DNA of 64,000 nucleotides from Verrucomicrobiota bacterium (GCA_020630975.1 JAHDID010000001.1:203687-267686); one strand, 5' to 3'; positions 9,845 through 19,523 are shown, counted from the stretch's first letter. Translations and numbers: made by a program. The notes: generated from the letters alone by a model not told the origin.

Positions 9845-11058
9845 TCCTCTATTGGCTCGCCCTGTATCTGAAAGGTAGCGGTATTGTCACTATCCATCGC
9901 GGGCTTAGGCATATCCCACTGGTACCGCTCAAATCCAGGCATCTGCTGCAGATCCTCCTGCAGCCGAAAGGCCAGCTGCACGTCGCGCGCCTGACCTTTG
10001 ATGAAGATCTGCCGCCCCCGGGTCTCATACTCACGGATCACCACCCCACTGCCGGGCAGCGCCTCGGTGATACGGCTGAGCTGCACGACTGGGAACCAAT
10101 TCAGATCAAAGGCAGGCTCCAGCTCCGCCCAGCGCGCCTCGATATCCTGGATCATCGCCACATCTGGCTCGATAGTAGCGATCTGCCGCTCTAGCGAGGC
10201 GATCTGCCGCTCAGCACTCTCAGCGCGCTTCCATGTCCAGATGCCGAACATGAAGTAAGCGATCAAAAACAACAGCAGCCCTGCCGCCACCCAGCGCACC
10301 GTCTTTTTGCTACGGCGATAGCGCAAGATCTCTGCAGGCATCAGTGGGCTGCGCAAGCGAGCTCGCTTGTTGGCACCACGCAGCTCGGTGTATTGCGTGG
10401 CCAGCTGGATCTTGGCGTCAAAAGCATCCCGCGCCTCTTCGTCCACGATCAGTCCATCGGTCAACACCAGCAGGCGCTCGGGCATATCATCCTCGAATAC
10501 CGGATCGCCCTGTAGCGACAGCAGCAGCAGATTCAGCTCCTGAGCCGTGCCCGCCCCCAGATCGGCACTGCTCGATAGCAACTGCGAGTGTAGCAGCCGA
10601 CCATTCTGAAATATCGCAAAAGCAAACTGACGCCCCTCGCGCCACAGGAGCGCCCCATCATCGATCCGCTGGCGCACCAGTGGCGAGGGCAGATAGCCCG
10701 CCGCCGTAGGTAGGATGAGATCGTCCGGCAGCGGCGCATCGATGAGATGCACAGCCAGCTTGGTCTGCCCATGAGCCTGCTCGATCACATCGTAGTCAAA
10801 GATCGTCTCCTCAGCACTGCCCTGCCCCAGCCCGCGCTTTTCGATCTGCGCAAAGGCCATGTCGCGCAGCAGACTGGCATCGGTAGTCGGCACCACTATG
10901 GCAAAGCTCGGCGCCTGAGCCACCGGCACACCGACCAGCAGGCCAGCCCGCTTGCCCGCAGCCTCGTGGAGATCCCGCCCCTCACTGACAGGTCGGTCCC
11001 CTGAAAAAATCACCCAGCCACTATCGTGCTCTGGGATGGCGGTGAGATATTTTGACAT
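9841..11058 (-). CDS. GspL-like protein (PilM-type actin fold plus PilN-like membrane/periplasmic part)
   Basis: 405 residues. Residues 1-240 look like the cytoplasmic ASKHA/actin-like domain of GspL or PilM (binds GspE), followed by a basic segment RYRRSKKTVRW, a single membrane helix (about 250-272), a coiled coil (about 275-310) and a periplasmic PilN-like ferredoxin fold with SRITEALPGSGVVIREYE. In type IV pili these parts are two proteins (PilM and PilN); here they are fused, as in GspL. Coupled by a four-base overlap to the GspM-like gene. Assigned by architecture and context rather than strong motifs. Confidence 0.7.
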   Translation of the reverse strand: MSKYLTAIPEHDSGWVIFSGDRPVSEGRDLHEAAGKRAGLLVGVPVAQAPSFAIVVPTTDASLLRDMAFAQIEKRGLGQGSAEETIFDYDVIEQAHGQTKLAVHLIDAPLPDDLILPTAAGYLPSPLVRQRIDDGALLWREGRQFAFAIFQNGRLLHSQLLSSSADLGAGTAQELNLLLLSLQGDPVFEDDMPERLLVLTDGLIVDEEARDAFDAKIQLATQYTELRGANKRARLRSPLMPAEILRYRRSKKTVRWVAAGLLLFLIAYFMFGIWTWKRAESAERQIASLERQIATIEPDVAMIQDIEARWAELEPAFDLNWFPVVQLSRITEALPGSGVVIREYETRGRQIFIKGQARDVQLAFRLQEDLQQMPGFERYQWDMPKPAMDSDNTATFQIQGEPIEE

Positions 11059-11170
11059 GCTTCTTTGAGAAGAATCGACGATGGCGACGCGGATTCAACA
11101 CCGCAATCAAAGAGAAGTTTCTCTCCGAGCCATCGCAGCTTTTCCCAAAGCAAATATCTCTCGCGCTGAA

Positions 11171-11593
11171 TCAGTGGAGCACCAAATTGCCACCCTGCAG
11201 CGCCACATAGTTCGCGGCAGAGATTTGATCAGGAACCGCCAGTGTCTTTAGGCCAAACGCTTGGCCATTGTACATATTGCCCTGCTCCTCGATGGTGTAG
11301 CCCTTCACCAGAGCACGGATCACGGCCAGACACTCCTCCGAACCAGGCTCTGCCGTCACATTCTGAGGCAGATCTCCATCCGCCAGACTGATCCAATCCA
11401 CTCCCAGTGCATTGGATGCCGTGAATGTCGAGACCAGCTGCTGAGCATTGCTCCGGTCCTTATTCTCTCGCCCCTCTCCACTCAGCTTCTTGAACACAGG
11501 TATGGCGACAGCCGACATCGCGACGATCACCATGAAAACTAATAATACTTCGAGAAAGCTGAAGCCAGCCTCAGATCTTTTGGAATAATTCAT
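11171..11593 (-). CDS. Type II secretion pseudopilin (GspG/prepilin-type)
   Basis: 140 residues with a classical class III signal: basic leader MNYSKRSEAG, cleavage before Phe11, Glu at position +5 (FSFLEVLLVFMVIVAMSAV) and a 20-residue hydrophobic helix. Prepilin peptidase would cut and methylate it; it would form the pseudopilus shaft or a minor component. It is the first gene of the minus-strand operon, 112 bases upstream of the GspL-like gene. The C-terminal domain is small and lacks the usual GspG calcium-site signature as far as I can see, so it may be a minor pseudopilin. Confidence 0.82.
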   Translation of the reverse strand: MNYSKRSEAGFSFLEVLLVFMVIVAMSAVAIPVFKKLSGEGRENKDRSNAQQLVSTFTASNALGVDWISLADGDLPQNVTAEPGSEECLAVIRALVKGYTIEEQGNMYNGQAFGLKTLAVPDQISAANYVALQGGNLVLH

Positions 11594-11855
11594 GCGGGGA
11601 ATAAATTTATGGTAATTATAAATATCAAATCACCCAACTTCAACTGTTTCGCTGATGAAAATGCCAGCAAACCCGAAGTAAGGGCTGCGGAAGAAATAAA
11701 TTGTCCCAAAATGCGCAGAGATCTGGTCTGTCAGCTAGGCGACATCGAGCGGAGTTTAGCGGGCTAAATGAGCTGGATGGTAACGAAGCTGACAGGCGAG
11801 AGATCAAGCAGTTTGGGATAAGTTATTTTTTCCGCGGCCCTAAGTTCCCCCTCCT

Positions 11856-13652
11856 TTACTCCGCTACCAATCGCGTGAGAACCCGTAGCTCGATACCGGC
11901 AGCGTCCTGTCTTCCCAGCTTCTGCTGCAGGCTTTTGCGGATAGCAGCCACCTGCTCGGTGGTGACGGGTGCTGGCGCATCGGTGCTCACCTCGCACACC
12001 AATCGTCCGGACTCATCGATGAGCTGCGTGACTTTGTGATTTGGCAAATGAGCTGCCAAAACAGATTCCACTTTGGCCCGCGACTGTGCAGCGGGCTGCG
12101 ACTTGCCCGCCTGGCTCACCAGAACAGTGCTCAAAGGCACGACTAAGACTGCCAAGGCTCCAAGTAGACACATGGTCGTCCGGCGTGCCCAGAGCGCCTT
12201 CGGTCCTAGCTGGCCACGAATACCGATGGCGAAAAAAGTGATCGCCGCCGCGATGATGATGGCGACCACATTGGTGCCGAAAAGCAGAGCTGCGCCAATA
12301 GCATTCGACCACTCGCGTAGCGCCATCGAGATGCCGACGGTAGCGATAGGCGGCACCAGCGCTGCGGCTATGGCCACGCCTGCCAGCGCAGAGGATAGCG
12401 AGGGCCGTGCCACACAGTAGCTAGCTGCGATACCGGAGAGTGTCGCCACCCCGAGGTCGAGCAGATTCGGCCCGCCACGGGCAGCTAGCTCAGAGGTGAG
12501 CTCGGTGATCGGGGCGATGTAGCCGACACCGACGCCAAGTACCAGCGCCGATAAAAAGCCAAAGATGATCGCTTTGATACACTCAAGCATCAGCGGCAGA
12601 TTGCCCTGCACCAGAGACATGCCACTGCCCAGCAGCGGCGTCATCAGTGGGGCGACCAGCATAGCTCCGATCACCACAGCAGGACTACTCTGGATGAGCC
12701 CCAGCGAGGCAATGCCTGTGGACAGGAGGATCAAAACCACAAAATCAAAACTCCACACCGACTGAGTCTGCAGTCTCTCAAACAAAGCCACCCGCTCCTC
12801 CCTCTCGAGCTGCGGGATACGGAGGGAGAGAAATTTCTCCAACCGCTGGCGCAAGCGCAGTCCCATCGGCTGACGGTGTTTTACCAAAGCTACAGTCGTA
12901 GCATCGTCACCCTCGAAGTAGGATTTCGGCAGTATCCCGAACAGCTTTTTCTTGGCGATCAAGCTATTCGACGCGCCGATCAGCACCAGATCATAATCCC
13001 GTGCCATCGCTGCACGAGCGATACCGCGACCCACATCATTGGAGATCACCACCTCGGGATGGACGTGAGTGTTGTCCTTTTTGTTGAGACCTGCTTTATC
13101 GAGATAGCGCTTCAGGATGCGCAAGCCCACGGCTCGCCCGTCCTCCTCGCCGATGTCCGACTCGACAAAGACAGGCACCAGCTGGCCTGACTCCTCTTTT
13201 ACGATGCGACTCGCCATGCGCAATGCGATCTGCGCATGCGGGCCACCAGATGTCGGCACCATCACCTTGTCGACTTGATCGGGCAGGCGACTACCCAACC
13301 GTAAGATGATGCTATCGCACAGCGCGCGATCGAAAATACGCCTGAGAATGCCGAGATCCTGGCTACTGGTCTCGCCAAAAAGATTCTGCCCCAGCACGAG
13401 CAGGTCGACCGAGACATCGTCGACGGCTGTCAGCAGGCGCTCTTCATCGAGCCGGTCGCCGAGGCACTGAGTCTCTACCTCGATATCGGTAACTGTCTGA
13501 GCCGCCACAGCCTCCTCGATAGCTGCACTCGCCACCGACTCGGTATGCATCAGCACCACCCGCTGCGTCTCTCTAGCCCCGGCAAAGCACAGGGCCCAGT
13601 GCAGCATGCGATCGGCCTCGATCGAATTGGTGATGACGGTGGCGACTGCCAT
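11856..13652 (-). CDS. Universal-stress-domain plus DUF389 membrane protein
   Basis: 598 residues from ATG at 13652 (MAVATVITNSIEADRMLHWA). The longer reading to 13739 would overlap the upstream gene and adds a non-homologous leader. Residues 1-about 290 form one or two universal-stress-protein-like domains (for example VDLLVLGQNLFG and LVLIGASNSLIA motifs); the C-terminal half has about seven membrane helices and the DUF389 signature SPAVVIGAMLVAPLMTP, then GVAIAAALVPPIATVG. The DUF389 function is not known; fusion to USP domains suggests a nucleotide- or stress-responsive transporter. The final 90 residues after the membrane part form a small soluble domain. Confidence 0.8.
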   Translation of the reverse strand: MAVATVITNSIEADRMLHWALCFAGARETQRVVLMHTESVASAAIEEAVAAQTVTDIEVETQCLGDRLDEERLLTAVDDVSVDLLVLGQNLFGETSSQDLGILRRIFDRALCDSIILRLGSRLPDQVDKVMVPTSGGPHAQIALRMASRIVKEESGQLVPVFVESDIGEEDGRAVGLRILKRYLDKAGLNKKDNTHVHPEVVISNDVGRGIARAAMARDYDLVLIGASNSLIAKKKLFGILPKSYFEGDDATTVALVKHRQPMGLRLRQRLEKFLSLRIPQLEREERVALFERLQTQSVWSFDFVVLILLSTGIASLGLIQSSPAVVIGAMLVAPLMTPLLGSGMSLVQGNLPLMLECIKAIIFGFLSALVLGVGVGYIAPITELTSELAARGGPNLLDLGVATLSGIAASYCVARPSLSSALAGVAIAAALVPPIATVGISMALREWSNAIGAALLFGTNVVAIIIAAAITFFAIGIRGQLGPKALWARRTTMCLLGALAVLVVPLSTVLVSQAGKSQPAAQSRAKVESVLAAHLPNHKVTQLIDESGRLVCEVSTDAPAPVTTEQVAAIRKSLQQKLGRQDAAGIELRVLTRLVAE

Positions 13653-13710
13653 ATCATCAGCTAAGCATACTGGTAGGGAAGATAGTAGTAAAAATGGTGA
13701 CGGATACCAC

Positions 13711-14712
13711 TCACTTCGACTTGTGGCGAATATCAGCAATCGTGTTTAGCGGCAAATCGGTCAGATCAGCGACCTCCGCATCAGAAAGCCCTTTCCCAAT
13801 AAGCTTTGCAACAATATTTGACTCACCTCTAGCTTCCCCCTGAGCCTCGCCCTGCTTCACCAATTGGTCTGCCACACTGCCTATTTCATAGTCCATATTT
13901 TTCGATCCTTTCTCTCGCACGATAGTCAAGAATTCGCTTTTCGTCAATCCAGCTCCAGACTTCAGAGCGTAGCTCAAGATCAATGTAACAGTCTCGACGT
14001 GATCGGGAAAGACCGTATTTAATTGGTCGAGATTGGCATCTAGCCACTGATATACCCTACGGTTCATCACCGCTGTCATCAGGCCCAGCCCTAGCGCTGC
14101 TAGCTGGTCATTTGGAGTGATTCGGGGCGAATCCTCGTCTAGCCGGATCAGATCTATCTCGAAGCTAGGCACCCATTTATCTAAAGTTGGGTCGAGGCCA
14201 TCTAGATCGATCAGGTCGCGCAACGACAGCCCTTTGCTCCACCCCTCGGTGCCTTGGAACAACACAATTGGGTAAACGAAAGGCAATTTATTCCCCGGCA
14301 GCAGGTGGCCATCTCTCGCTAGATAGCTATAAATCATCCCGAGATAGATCCACATACGCAGCATCATCAGCGAATCTCGCCGCCGCTGGTGCTCCCAAAG
14401 TACATAGACATAGCAATCCTGCCCAGACCGATCTATCCTCGGTATCCGAAAAAGCAGATCCGACTCCACCTCAGTCATCTGCTCATCGATGAAGTGCGAA
14501 TTCTCCACCTCTAACCGCTCCAGATCTAGCACCTTTAGAAAAGAACTCGGCAACTGTACCCCAAGCATGCCAACAGCTGGTCGCTTCTGTGAAAAATAGC
14601 TGAGCACGAAGCGGTTGTGCGGACTTTGTAGCTGTTGCTCTTCTTCAGAACTGTCATCAGGCTTCTTCAATTGATCGATGATATCACAACGACGCGCTTG
14701 GCTAAGCCACAA
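13711..14712 (-). CDS. Rpn/YhgA-type PD-(D/E)XK nuclease (recombination-promoting nuclease or transposase-like)
   Basis: 333 residues. The N-terminal half has the family pattern HNRFVLSYFSQ, ESDLLFRIPR and YVYVLWEHQ, which corresponds to the E..SD...Y..LEHQ active-site arrangement of RpnA-like PD-(D/E)XK nucleases, and KLPFVYPIVLFQGTEGW further on. The C-terminus ends with the typical short module KLIGKGLSDAEVADLTDLP. These proteins are DNA endonucleases of uncertain purpose, often mobile or in multi-copy. The start at 14712 is TTG; no ATG exists before residue 49, which would truncate the conserved core. The stop lies just outside the USP-DUF389 gene. Confidence 0.8.
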   Translation of the reverse strand: MWLSQARRCDIIDQLKKPDDSSEEEQQLQSPHNRFVLSYFSQKRPAVGMLGVQLPSSFLKVLDLERLEVENSHFIDEQMTEVESDLLFRIPRIDRSGQDCYVYVLWEHQRRRDSLMMLRMWIYLGMIYSYLARDGHLLPGNKLPFVYPIVLFQGTEGWSKGLSLRDLIDLDGLDPTLDKWVPSFEIDLIRLDEDSPRITPNDQLAALGLGLMTAVMNRRVYQWLDANLDQLNTVFPDHVETVTLILSYALKSGAGLTKSEFLTIVREKGSKNMDYEIGSVADQLVKQGEAQGEARGESNIVAKLIGKGLSDAEVADLTDLPLNTIADIRHKSK

Positions 14713-14715
14713 AAA

Positions 14716-17043
14716 TCAAAACTTCACATCCACCCCGAGGACAAAATTGACCCCAGGCTCATTCTGCCCCGAGCCATGGGCACGGTAGGGCTGGTCGAAG
14801 ATGTTTTCGACCGCGGCATTGATGTGCATGCGATCGGTCGCCTGCCAGCCGCTGCGCAGTGTCCACAGGGTGTAGCCAGGAGTGCCGCCGGGCGGGATGC
14901 GCTGGGTGTCGCGGATATCGCTGGTGCTCAGACGGTCGGCGCGATCGACCACGCGGGTGATGCCCTCTAGCCAGAGCCTCTCATCGGCCGAGGTCCAGCG
15001 CGCACCGATGTAGCCATTGGTAGGCATCAGGCGAGTCAATGGCTCCTCCGACAGGATCGGGGCCGAGGTAGCAAAGGTGGTGACCTGACTGTCCTGATAG
15101 GCAAAGCCGCCGAATAGATCGATCTGGTCGCTCCAGTCATACTCGAAGGTCAACTCCACGCCCTGCACATGGCCATCGCCAGAGTTGCTCTTGGTCACCT
15201 CATTGTCGCCATCGATCACTCGGCCAGTCGGCGAGCGTAGGATCATGCCATCGACATCAGTGTAGTAGTAGGAGGCGACACTGGATAGCTTACCGAAATC
15301 GGTCTTCACCCCGATCTCGTAGGTCACGAAGTTCTCCGGATCTAGCCCAGGAGCAGGAGTCTCGATCTCATTCGACCTAGCGGAGCTGAAGCGAGACAGG
15401 TCAGACAGATTGGGCGCGCGGAAGCTCTGCGACACCGCACCGAAGAGCCGCACCCGATCGAGTTCGTCGAGCTGGTAGGAGATGCGCCCACTACCGACGA
15501 GATTTTGCCACGACTCATCGATGGAGGTGACGCCACCAGTGGTCGGATCCTGCACGCGGCCGATGTCGGCACGAGCATAGGTGTAGCGCGAGCCGAGATC
15601 GAGACGCAAACGCTCACTCAGCTCGGTCGAGCTATTGATGAAAGCGCCGAATAAATCATAGCTGCCATCATCGCCCACCGCGCCCTGGATACGGCTGCGA
15701 TTGAAGCTGCCATCGGCATTGAAGTCATCGCGAAAAGACTCGATCTGATCGTGGTAGTAGCTGATGCCATAGGTCAGGTCCGTTTTATCCAGATACTTAT
15801 CGAACTGAAAATTCGTGCCGATGGTATTAACAGTGAAACCCTGGATATCCAGTCGCCCATCGCTGCGCACTCGGCTCTGCTCCTCGTCCTGCCGCTGATG
15901 CGATACGGTGAGCTGGTAGTGGTCGAACCACGGTGTCGAGTAGCTATCGCCCTCCAGACTCACGTAGCTGAGCACCCGATGCTGGTCGAGCACGCGCGAC
16001 TGATCGCTGCCGACCGTGGTGCCTGCCCAGCTCCTGCCGAATTGGGTTTTATGCACACGCCAGGCATCATCTAGGTGCACCTGCTGGTGGAAAAAAGTCA
16101 GCCGAGTGTCTTCGTTCAAAAACAACTCCAGCTTGGCATCGACATCCCACTCCTCGTAGCCGGTGAAAGGTAGCTCGCCGAGGTCGGCGGCTTTGATATT
16201 GCCAAAGTCTTTGTAAGTCCCACCGATGATGAAGCCATACTTATCGGCCTCGCTCACCGAGTACTCGGCACGCTGGACGAAGCTATTTTCCCCCGAGGCA
16301 TAGCGAGAGTAGCTGCGCCCCGAGGTGTGCACCCCAGCATCGTCGATGTACACAGGCCTACGAGTCAGTGCCTGGACCGTGCCGCCCACGGCATCACTAC
16401 CATAGAGCACCGAGCCCTGAGATTTGACCAGCTCGATACCGGCTAGCCCCTGCGAGTCGACCGTATTCCAATACTGGTTCGGCCCCGAGCGAAACACCGA
16501 ATTATTCAGCCGCACACCATCGACCAGAAAGAGATTGTGATACGCGGTAAAACCACGGATAAAGGGCGATCCCTGGCCGTGAGCCGTTTTTTGCACCGTC
16601 ACACCCGGCGTCTGCTCAAAGGCTTCAGGCACACTGCGCACGGCTCGATCGCGCAGCGCGGTCTCGGAGATGGTATCGACGACGAATGGCGAGGTGAAAT
16701 TCGACTCGACCACACGAGATGGAGTGAGCACCAGCGTATCGACCGCCATCACTGGAGGCGCGCTGGCGACAGGTGCCGCATCATTGATGACTGGCGGCGG
16801 GCTCGGCGCCGGCGTGCTGGCTGGAGCTGGTGCCGGTGTAGGAGGCGCCACAGTGCGTACCTCGGCACGAGCAGGCTTTTGCTCGGTGTAGCTAGGCTGA
16901 GCCTCTACCACTGTCGTCCCCAGCGTGGATTCCACAGGTGGTGGGCTGACAGCATCGGCTGCGCCATCGCCCTGAGCGACGGCTAGATGAGGTGAGATGG
17001 CTGTGAAAACACAGCAAAGGGTAGGAATAAGAATTTTTGTCAT
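14716..17043 (-). CDS. TonB-dependent outer-membrane receptor
   Basis: 775 residues. Signal peptide 1-23 (cut after AVAQ-like end), then an unusual Pro/Ala/Thr-rich stretch (about 30-95), TonB-box-like VDTLVLTPSRVVE, plug domain (FEQTPGVTVQK, GSPFIRGFTAYHNLFLVDG, GIELVKSQGSVLYGSDAVGG) and a 22-strand type barrel ending in an aromatic Phe. The motif FRAPNLSDLSRF and the end PYRAHGSGQNEPGVNF resemble receptors for haem/haemoglobin or siderophores, but the substrate is not certain. No TonB, ExbB or ABC partners are adjacent; there is no cobalamin riboswitch in the 124-base region upstream. Confidence 0.93.
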   Translation of the reverse strand: MTKILIPTLCCVFTAISPHLAVAQGDGAADAVSPPPVESTLGTTVVEAQPSYTEQKPARAEVRTVAPPTPAPAPASTPAPSPPPVINDAAPVASAPPVMAVDTLVLTPSRVVESNFTSPFVVDTISETALRDRAVRSVPEAFEQTPGVTVQKTAHGQGSPFIRGFTAYHNLFLVDGVRLNNSVFRSGPNQYWNTVDSQGLAGIELVKSQGSVLYGSDAVGGTVQALTRRPVYIDDAGVHTSGRSYSRYASGENSFVQRAEYSVSEADKYGFIIGGTYKDFGNIKAADLGELPFTGYEEWDVDAKLELFLNEDTRLTFFHQQVHLDDAWRVHKTQFGRSWAGTTVGSDQSRVLDQHRVLSYVSLEGDSYSTPWFDHYQLTVSHQRQDEEQSRVRSDGRLDIQGFTVNTIGTNFQFDKYLDKTDLTYGISYYHDQIESFRDDFNADGSFNRSRIQGAVGDDGSYDLFGAFINSSTELSERLRLDLGSRYTYARADIGRVQDPTTGGVTSIDESWQNLVGSGRISYQLDELDRVRLFGAVSQSFRAPNLSDLSRFSSARSNEIETPAPGLDPENFVTYEIGVKTDFGKLSSVASYYYTDVDGMILRSPTGRVIDGDNEVTKSNSGDGHVQGVELTFEYDWSDQIDLFGGFAYQDSQVTTFATSAPILSEEPLTRLMPTNGYIGARWTSADERLWLEGITRVVDRADRLSTSDIRDTQRIPPGGTPGYTLWTLRSGWQATDRMHINAAVENIFDQPYRAHGSGQNEPGVNFVLGVDVKF

Positions 17044-17167
17044 GTGTTAGAGGAAAGGTGTCCTAGATAGGATCTAGCGAAACCTCACTCATTGTTCAAC
17101 GAATAGTTTTCCTCGTTTCATCCGCTTTTGGCCTTGCCACGAGCGGGATTTCGCAGAAAAAGAGCAT

Positions 17168-18235
17168 GTGGCCAACAAGAAAAAATCCGCTGCCAAGCTA
17201 CCGCCAAAGTATCTGGACAGTCCACTGCGACTGCTGGCAGTATCGGTGGAGACCCTACTGGAGAAAGCACACCGCACCGTGCGCTCGTGGCGCGGTGCTC
17301 CTAGGCTGCCGCTGACCATCGTAAAGCACAACGCTATCGGCTACCCCGGCGGCGTCTTTGTGCAGGGCCGAGTGATGGCGGCCCGCCGCATCCGCCGCCC
17401 GCAGGAGTGCGACTCTGGCTGGGTGAATCTCAGCCGCATGATCCGCTACTGGCTGACCGATGAGGAGCCCTACACCCAAGTCGAGATCCGCTGTGGCGAC
17501 CAGGTGCAGGAGGTGAACTCCGATGAGGAAGGCTACTTCGAAGCGACATTCGCTACCGAGGCCCTGACCGAAAAAATCGAATGGCGTCTCGTCTACGGGC
17601 ACTCCGACAAATGGCGCAACACGGGCGTCATCACCCCACCGGATCAATTCCGGCACATCATTGTCTCGGACATCGACGACACGATCCTGATATCCAATGC
17701 GGCCTCGCTGTGGAAGATGATCAAGACCACTCTCTTTGGCAATGTCCTGACGCGGGAGGTCTTCGATGGCACCACCGACTTTTACCGAAAGCTCACGGCT
17801 GATGGTAGCCCGATGTTTTACGTGACCAGCTCGCCCTGGAATCTGCGCGGCTTCATCCGCTCGATCTTCGATCGCAACGAGCTGCCCAAAGGCGGATTCT
17901 TCATGACTGACTGGGGATTGGATAAGGAAAAGTGGTTCACCAAAAGCCATCGCGCGCACAAAATCGCTGCTATCGAAAAGATCCTCGCGTGGTATCCCGA
18001 CCGACCTATCGTCTTACTAGGCGATAGCGGCCAAAAAGATCCCGAGATCTATGAGATCATCGCCCAGCGCTACCCCGACCGAGTCGAGCTGGCAATGATA
18101 CGCAATGTATCGATCGTAAAAAAACGCCAACTGGATGTAGAAGCCATAGCCAGCCATAGTCGTACCGCCGGCACTCCCTACTACCTGTGCGATACCACTG
18201 CAGATATGGAGCAACACTACACCAGCCTGGACTAA
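17168..18235 (+). CDS. App1-like phosphatidate phosphatase family protein (DUF2183, HAD-type)
   Basis: 355 residues starting at GTG 17168, preceded at good distance by an A/G-rich GAAAAAGAG. Residues 55-160 form an N-terminal beta-rich domain; the catalytic part carries the HAD motif DIDDT (Asp168-Ile-Asp170-Asp171-Thr172), FYVTSSPWNLRGFI and LLGDSGQKDPEIY. The family (yeast App1) hydrolyses phosphatidate with Mg2+ through a DxDxT nucleophile. A role in membrane lipid turnover is inferred. Divergent from the TonB receptor gene. Confidence 0.88.
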   Translation: MANKKKSAAKLPPKYLDSPLRLLAVSVETLLEKAHRTVRSWRGAPRLPLTIVKHNAIGYPGGVFVQGRVMAARRIRRPQECDSGWVNLSRMIRYWLTDEEPYTQVEIRCGDQVQEVNSDEEGYFEATFATEALTEKIEWRLVYGHSDKWRNTGVITPPDQFRHIIVSDIDDTILISNAASLWKMIKTTLFGNVLTREVFDGTTDFYRKLTADGSPMFYVTSSPWNLRGFIRSIFDRNELPKGGFFMTDWGLDKEKWFTKSHRAHKIAAIEKILAWYPDRPIVLLGDSGQKDPEIYEIIAQRYPDRVELAMIRNVSIVKKRQLDVEAIASHSRTAGTPYYLCDTTADMEQHYTSLD

Positions 18236-18270
18236 CTACTAACTAATCGATACCAACCAAAACGAAAACC

Positions 18271-18528
18271 ATGAGCCGAGGATCGAGACTGAGGATACTA
18301 CTGGGAGCCTGCATCATTGCGGGCATCGGTATCTTCGTCGGAGCCGCATGGCTGATCATCACCGCTTTAGTCCTAGTCGTAGCCTCCTGCTTTCGCCTAC
18401 GCGAGTCCACCCCCACCAACTACACCGCCAAATACGGCCCACCCGAGCGCGATGCGGAGGACGAGGAGAGTGAGGAGGTGAAGACGCCTTTTAATACGGA
18501 TGTCAGTGAGGATGATCCCGCTACTTGA
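18271..18528 (+). CDS. Small membrane protein with acidic tail, unknown
   Basis: 85 residues: basic N-terminus (MSRGSRLR), one or two hydrophobic helices (about 9-46), then an acidic Glu/Asp-rich tail. It lies 35 bases after the App1-like gene and is probably co-transcribed. No family recognised. Confidence 0.6.
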   Translation: MSRGSRLRILLGACIIAGIGIFVGAAWLIITALVLVVASCFRLRESTPTNYTAKYGPPERDAEDEESEEVKTPFNTDVSEDDPAT

Positions 18529-18550
18529 ATCCACAATTTGTTCTGATGTT

Positions 18551-18892
18551 ATGGCTAGAAAGCGAAAAAAGGGTAATCGAAAGAAAAAGAAGCCAGAGAT
18601 TCTGACTGACCGGAAGGGCCCGTTCTACTTCCGGACTGTTTTCATGAATGGCAAACAAGTGAGAGAGAAAGTCCGAGGTTTTGTCGTAGTTGACAGCAAG
18701 CCGGTCGATCGAGATGAATTTCTTCGAGCTAATGCGACTGAGATGGACCTTATGGCCTTGGGTGAATATGAGCTGCTACACGAGTTAGAATGTGAACGGA
18801 ATCAAGAGTGGGAGGCGACCGATGAGCCTGCAGGCAAATCCAAACCGAAACAGAAGCCTATCGCTGATGATGACTCCGATCTGCCATTTTGA
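18551..18892 (+). CDS. Small protein with basic N-terminus and acidic C-terminus, unknown
   Basis: 113 residues from ATG 18551 (MARKRKKGNRKKKKPE); an earlier ATG at 18500 would overlap the previous gene and only adds a leader. The middle segment FYFRTVFMNGKQVREKVRGF has a beta-rich look. The C-terminus DDDSDLPF resembles the acidic SSB-type tip (DDD.PF), which in other proteins contacts DNA-repair partners; that is only a similarity. Convergent with the HNH gene. Confidence 0.6.
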   Translation: MARKRKKGNRKKKKPEILTDRKGPFYFRTVFMNGKQVREKVRGFVVVDSKPVDRDEFLRANATEMDLMALGEYELLHELECERNQEWEATDEPAGKSKPKQKPIADDDSDLPF

Positions 18893-18899
18893 TTATTTG

Positions 18900-19523
18900 T
18901 TACGTTCTTACCTCACCTAGCTCTGGAATCAAAAACGAACGGAAGGCATAAGAATCAATGTTGGCGAGATCTCGATCATTATCCCATTTCTCAATCTCAG
19001 TTAACCGAATTCGGCGTTTGGATCGGGAGTCCAGCTTGTACATGTCTATCGTGATTTGAGCTCTCTCCTGATCCAAAGGATCAGCTCTGGGATTTGGGGT
19101 GATACCTCCGCTTTCAAAATCGAAGAGAAAATAACGGTATTCGTCGTAATCAGGCTCATCGGGAGCTAGCAGGCGCTCATCAAACTGCTCGCGCTTGCTG
19201 CCGTTACAAGTCGTGCAGCAGTAATAAAGATTCTTCCACTCGTAAGCGAGATGGTAGAAATCTGGATCAGTCTTAGGGCGGAAGTGCTCTATCGGGTGGT
19301 CGCCTTCATCGAGAGGGAAATTGTCGCAGAATGAGCAATGGCCTTGATTCATGGTCTCCAGTTCTGGCAAAGCCCATTCACGAGCGGTTTTTCCATCTAT
19401 GCTATACCAGTCGAAAGAAGCCGATGGGTTGCTCTCGCGAAGACGGGTCCATTGCTGGTTCCACTGGGCTGAGTATTTTGCGAAGATCTCAGGTTCTTGA
19501 GGGCGAGTCTGTGCTTTCATCAA
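18900..19523 (-). CDS. ptuB: HNH nuclease of the PtuB/TIGR02646 type, Septu-like defence partner
   Basis: 207 residues. HNH core with zinc ligands: Cys63-x2-Cys66, Asp75-His76..Glu79-His80 (DHPIEHFRPK), Asn98-Leu, then Cys103-x2-Cys106-Asn107. This is the pattern of TIGR02646 HNH proteins found with retrons and as PtuB in Septu. It is coupled by a four-base overlap to the ATPase gene, the classic ptuA-ptuB order. Septu systems degrade DNA on phage infection after ATP sensing. No reverse transcriptase is next to it, so a retron is not supported. Base use is visibly AT-richer than that of the App1 gene upstream. Confidence 0.75.
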   Translation of the reverse strand: MMKAQTRPQEPEIFAKYSAQWNQQWTRLRESNPSASFDWYSIDGKTAREWALPELETMNQGHCSFCDNFPLDEGDHPIEHFRPKTDPDFYHLAYEWKNLYYCCTTCNGSKREQFDERLLAPDEPDYDEYRYFLFDFESGGITPNPRADPLDQERAQITIDMYKLDSRSKRRIRLTEIEKWDNDRDLANIDSYAFRSFLIPELGEVRT

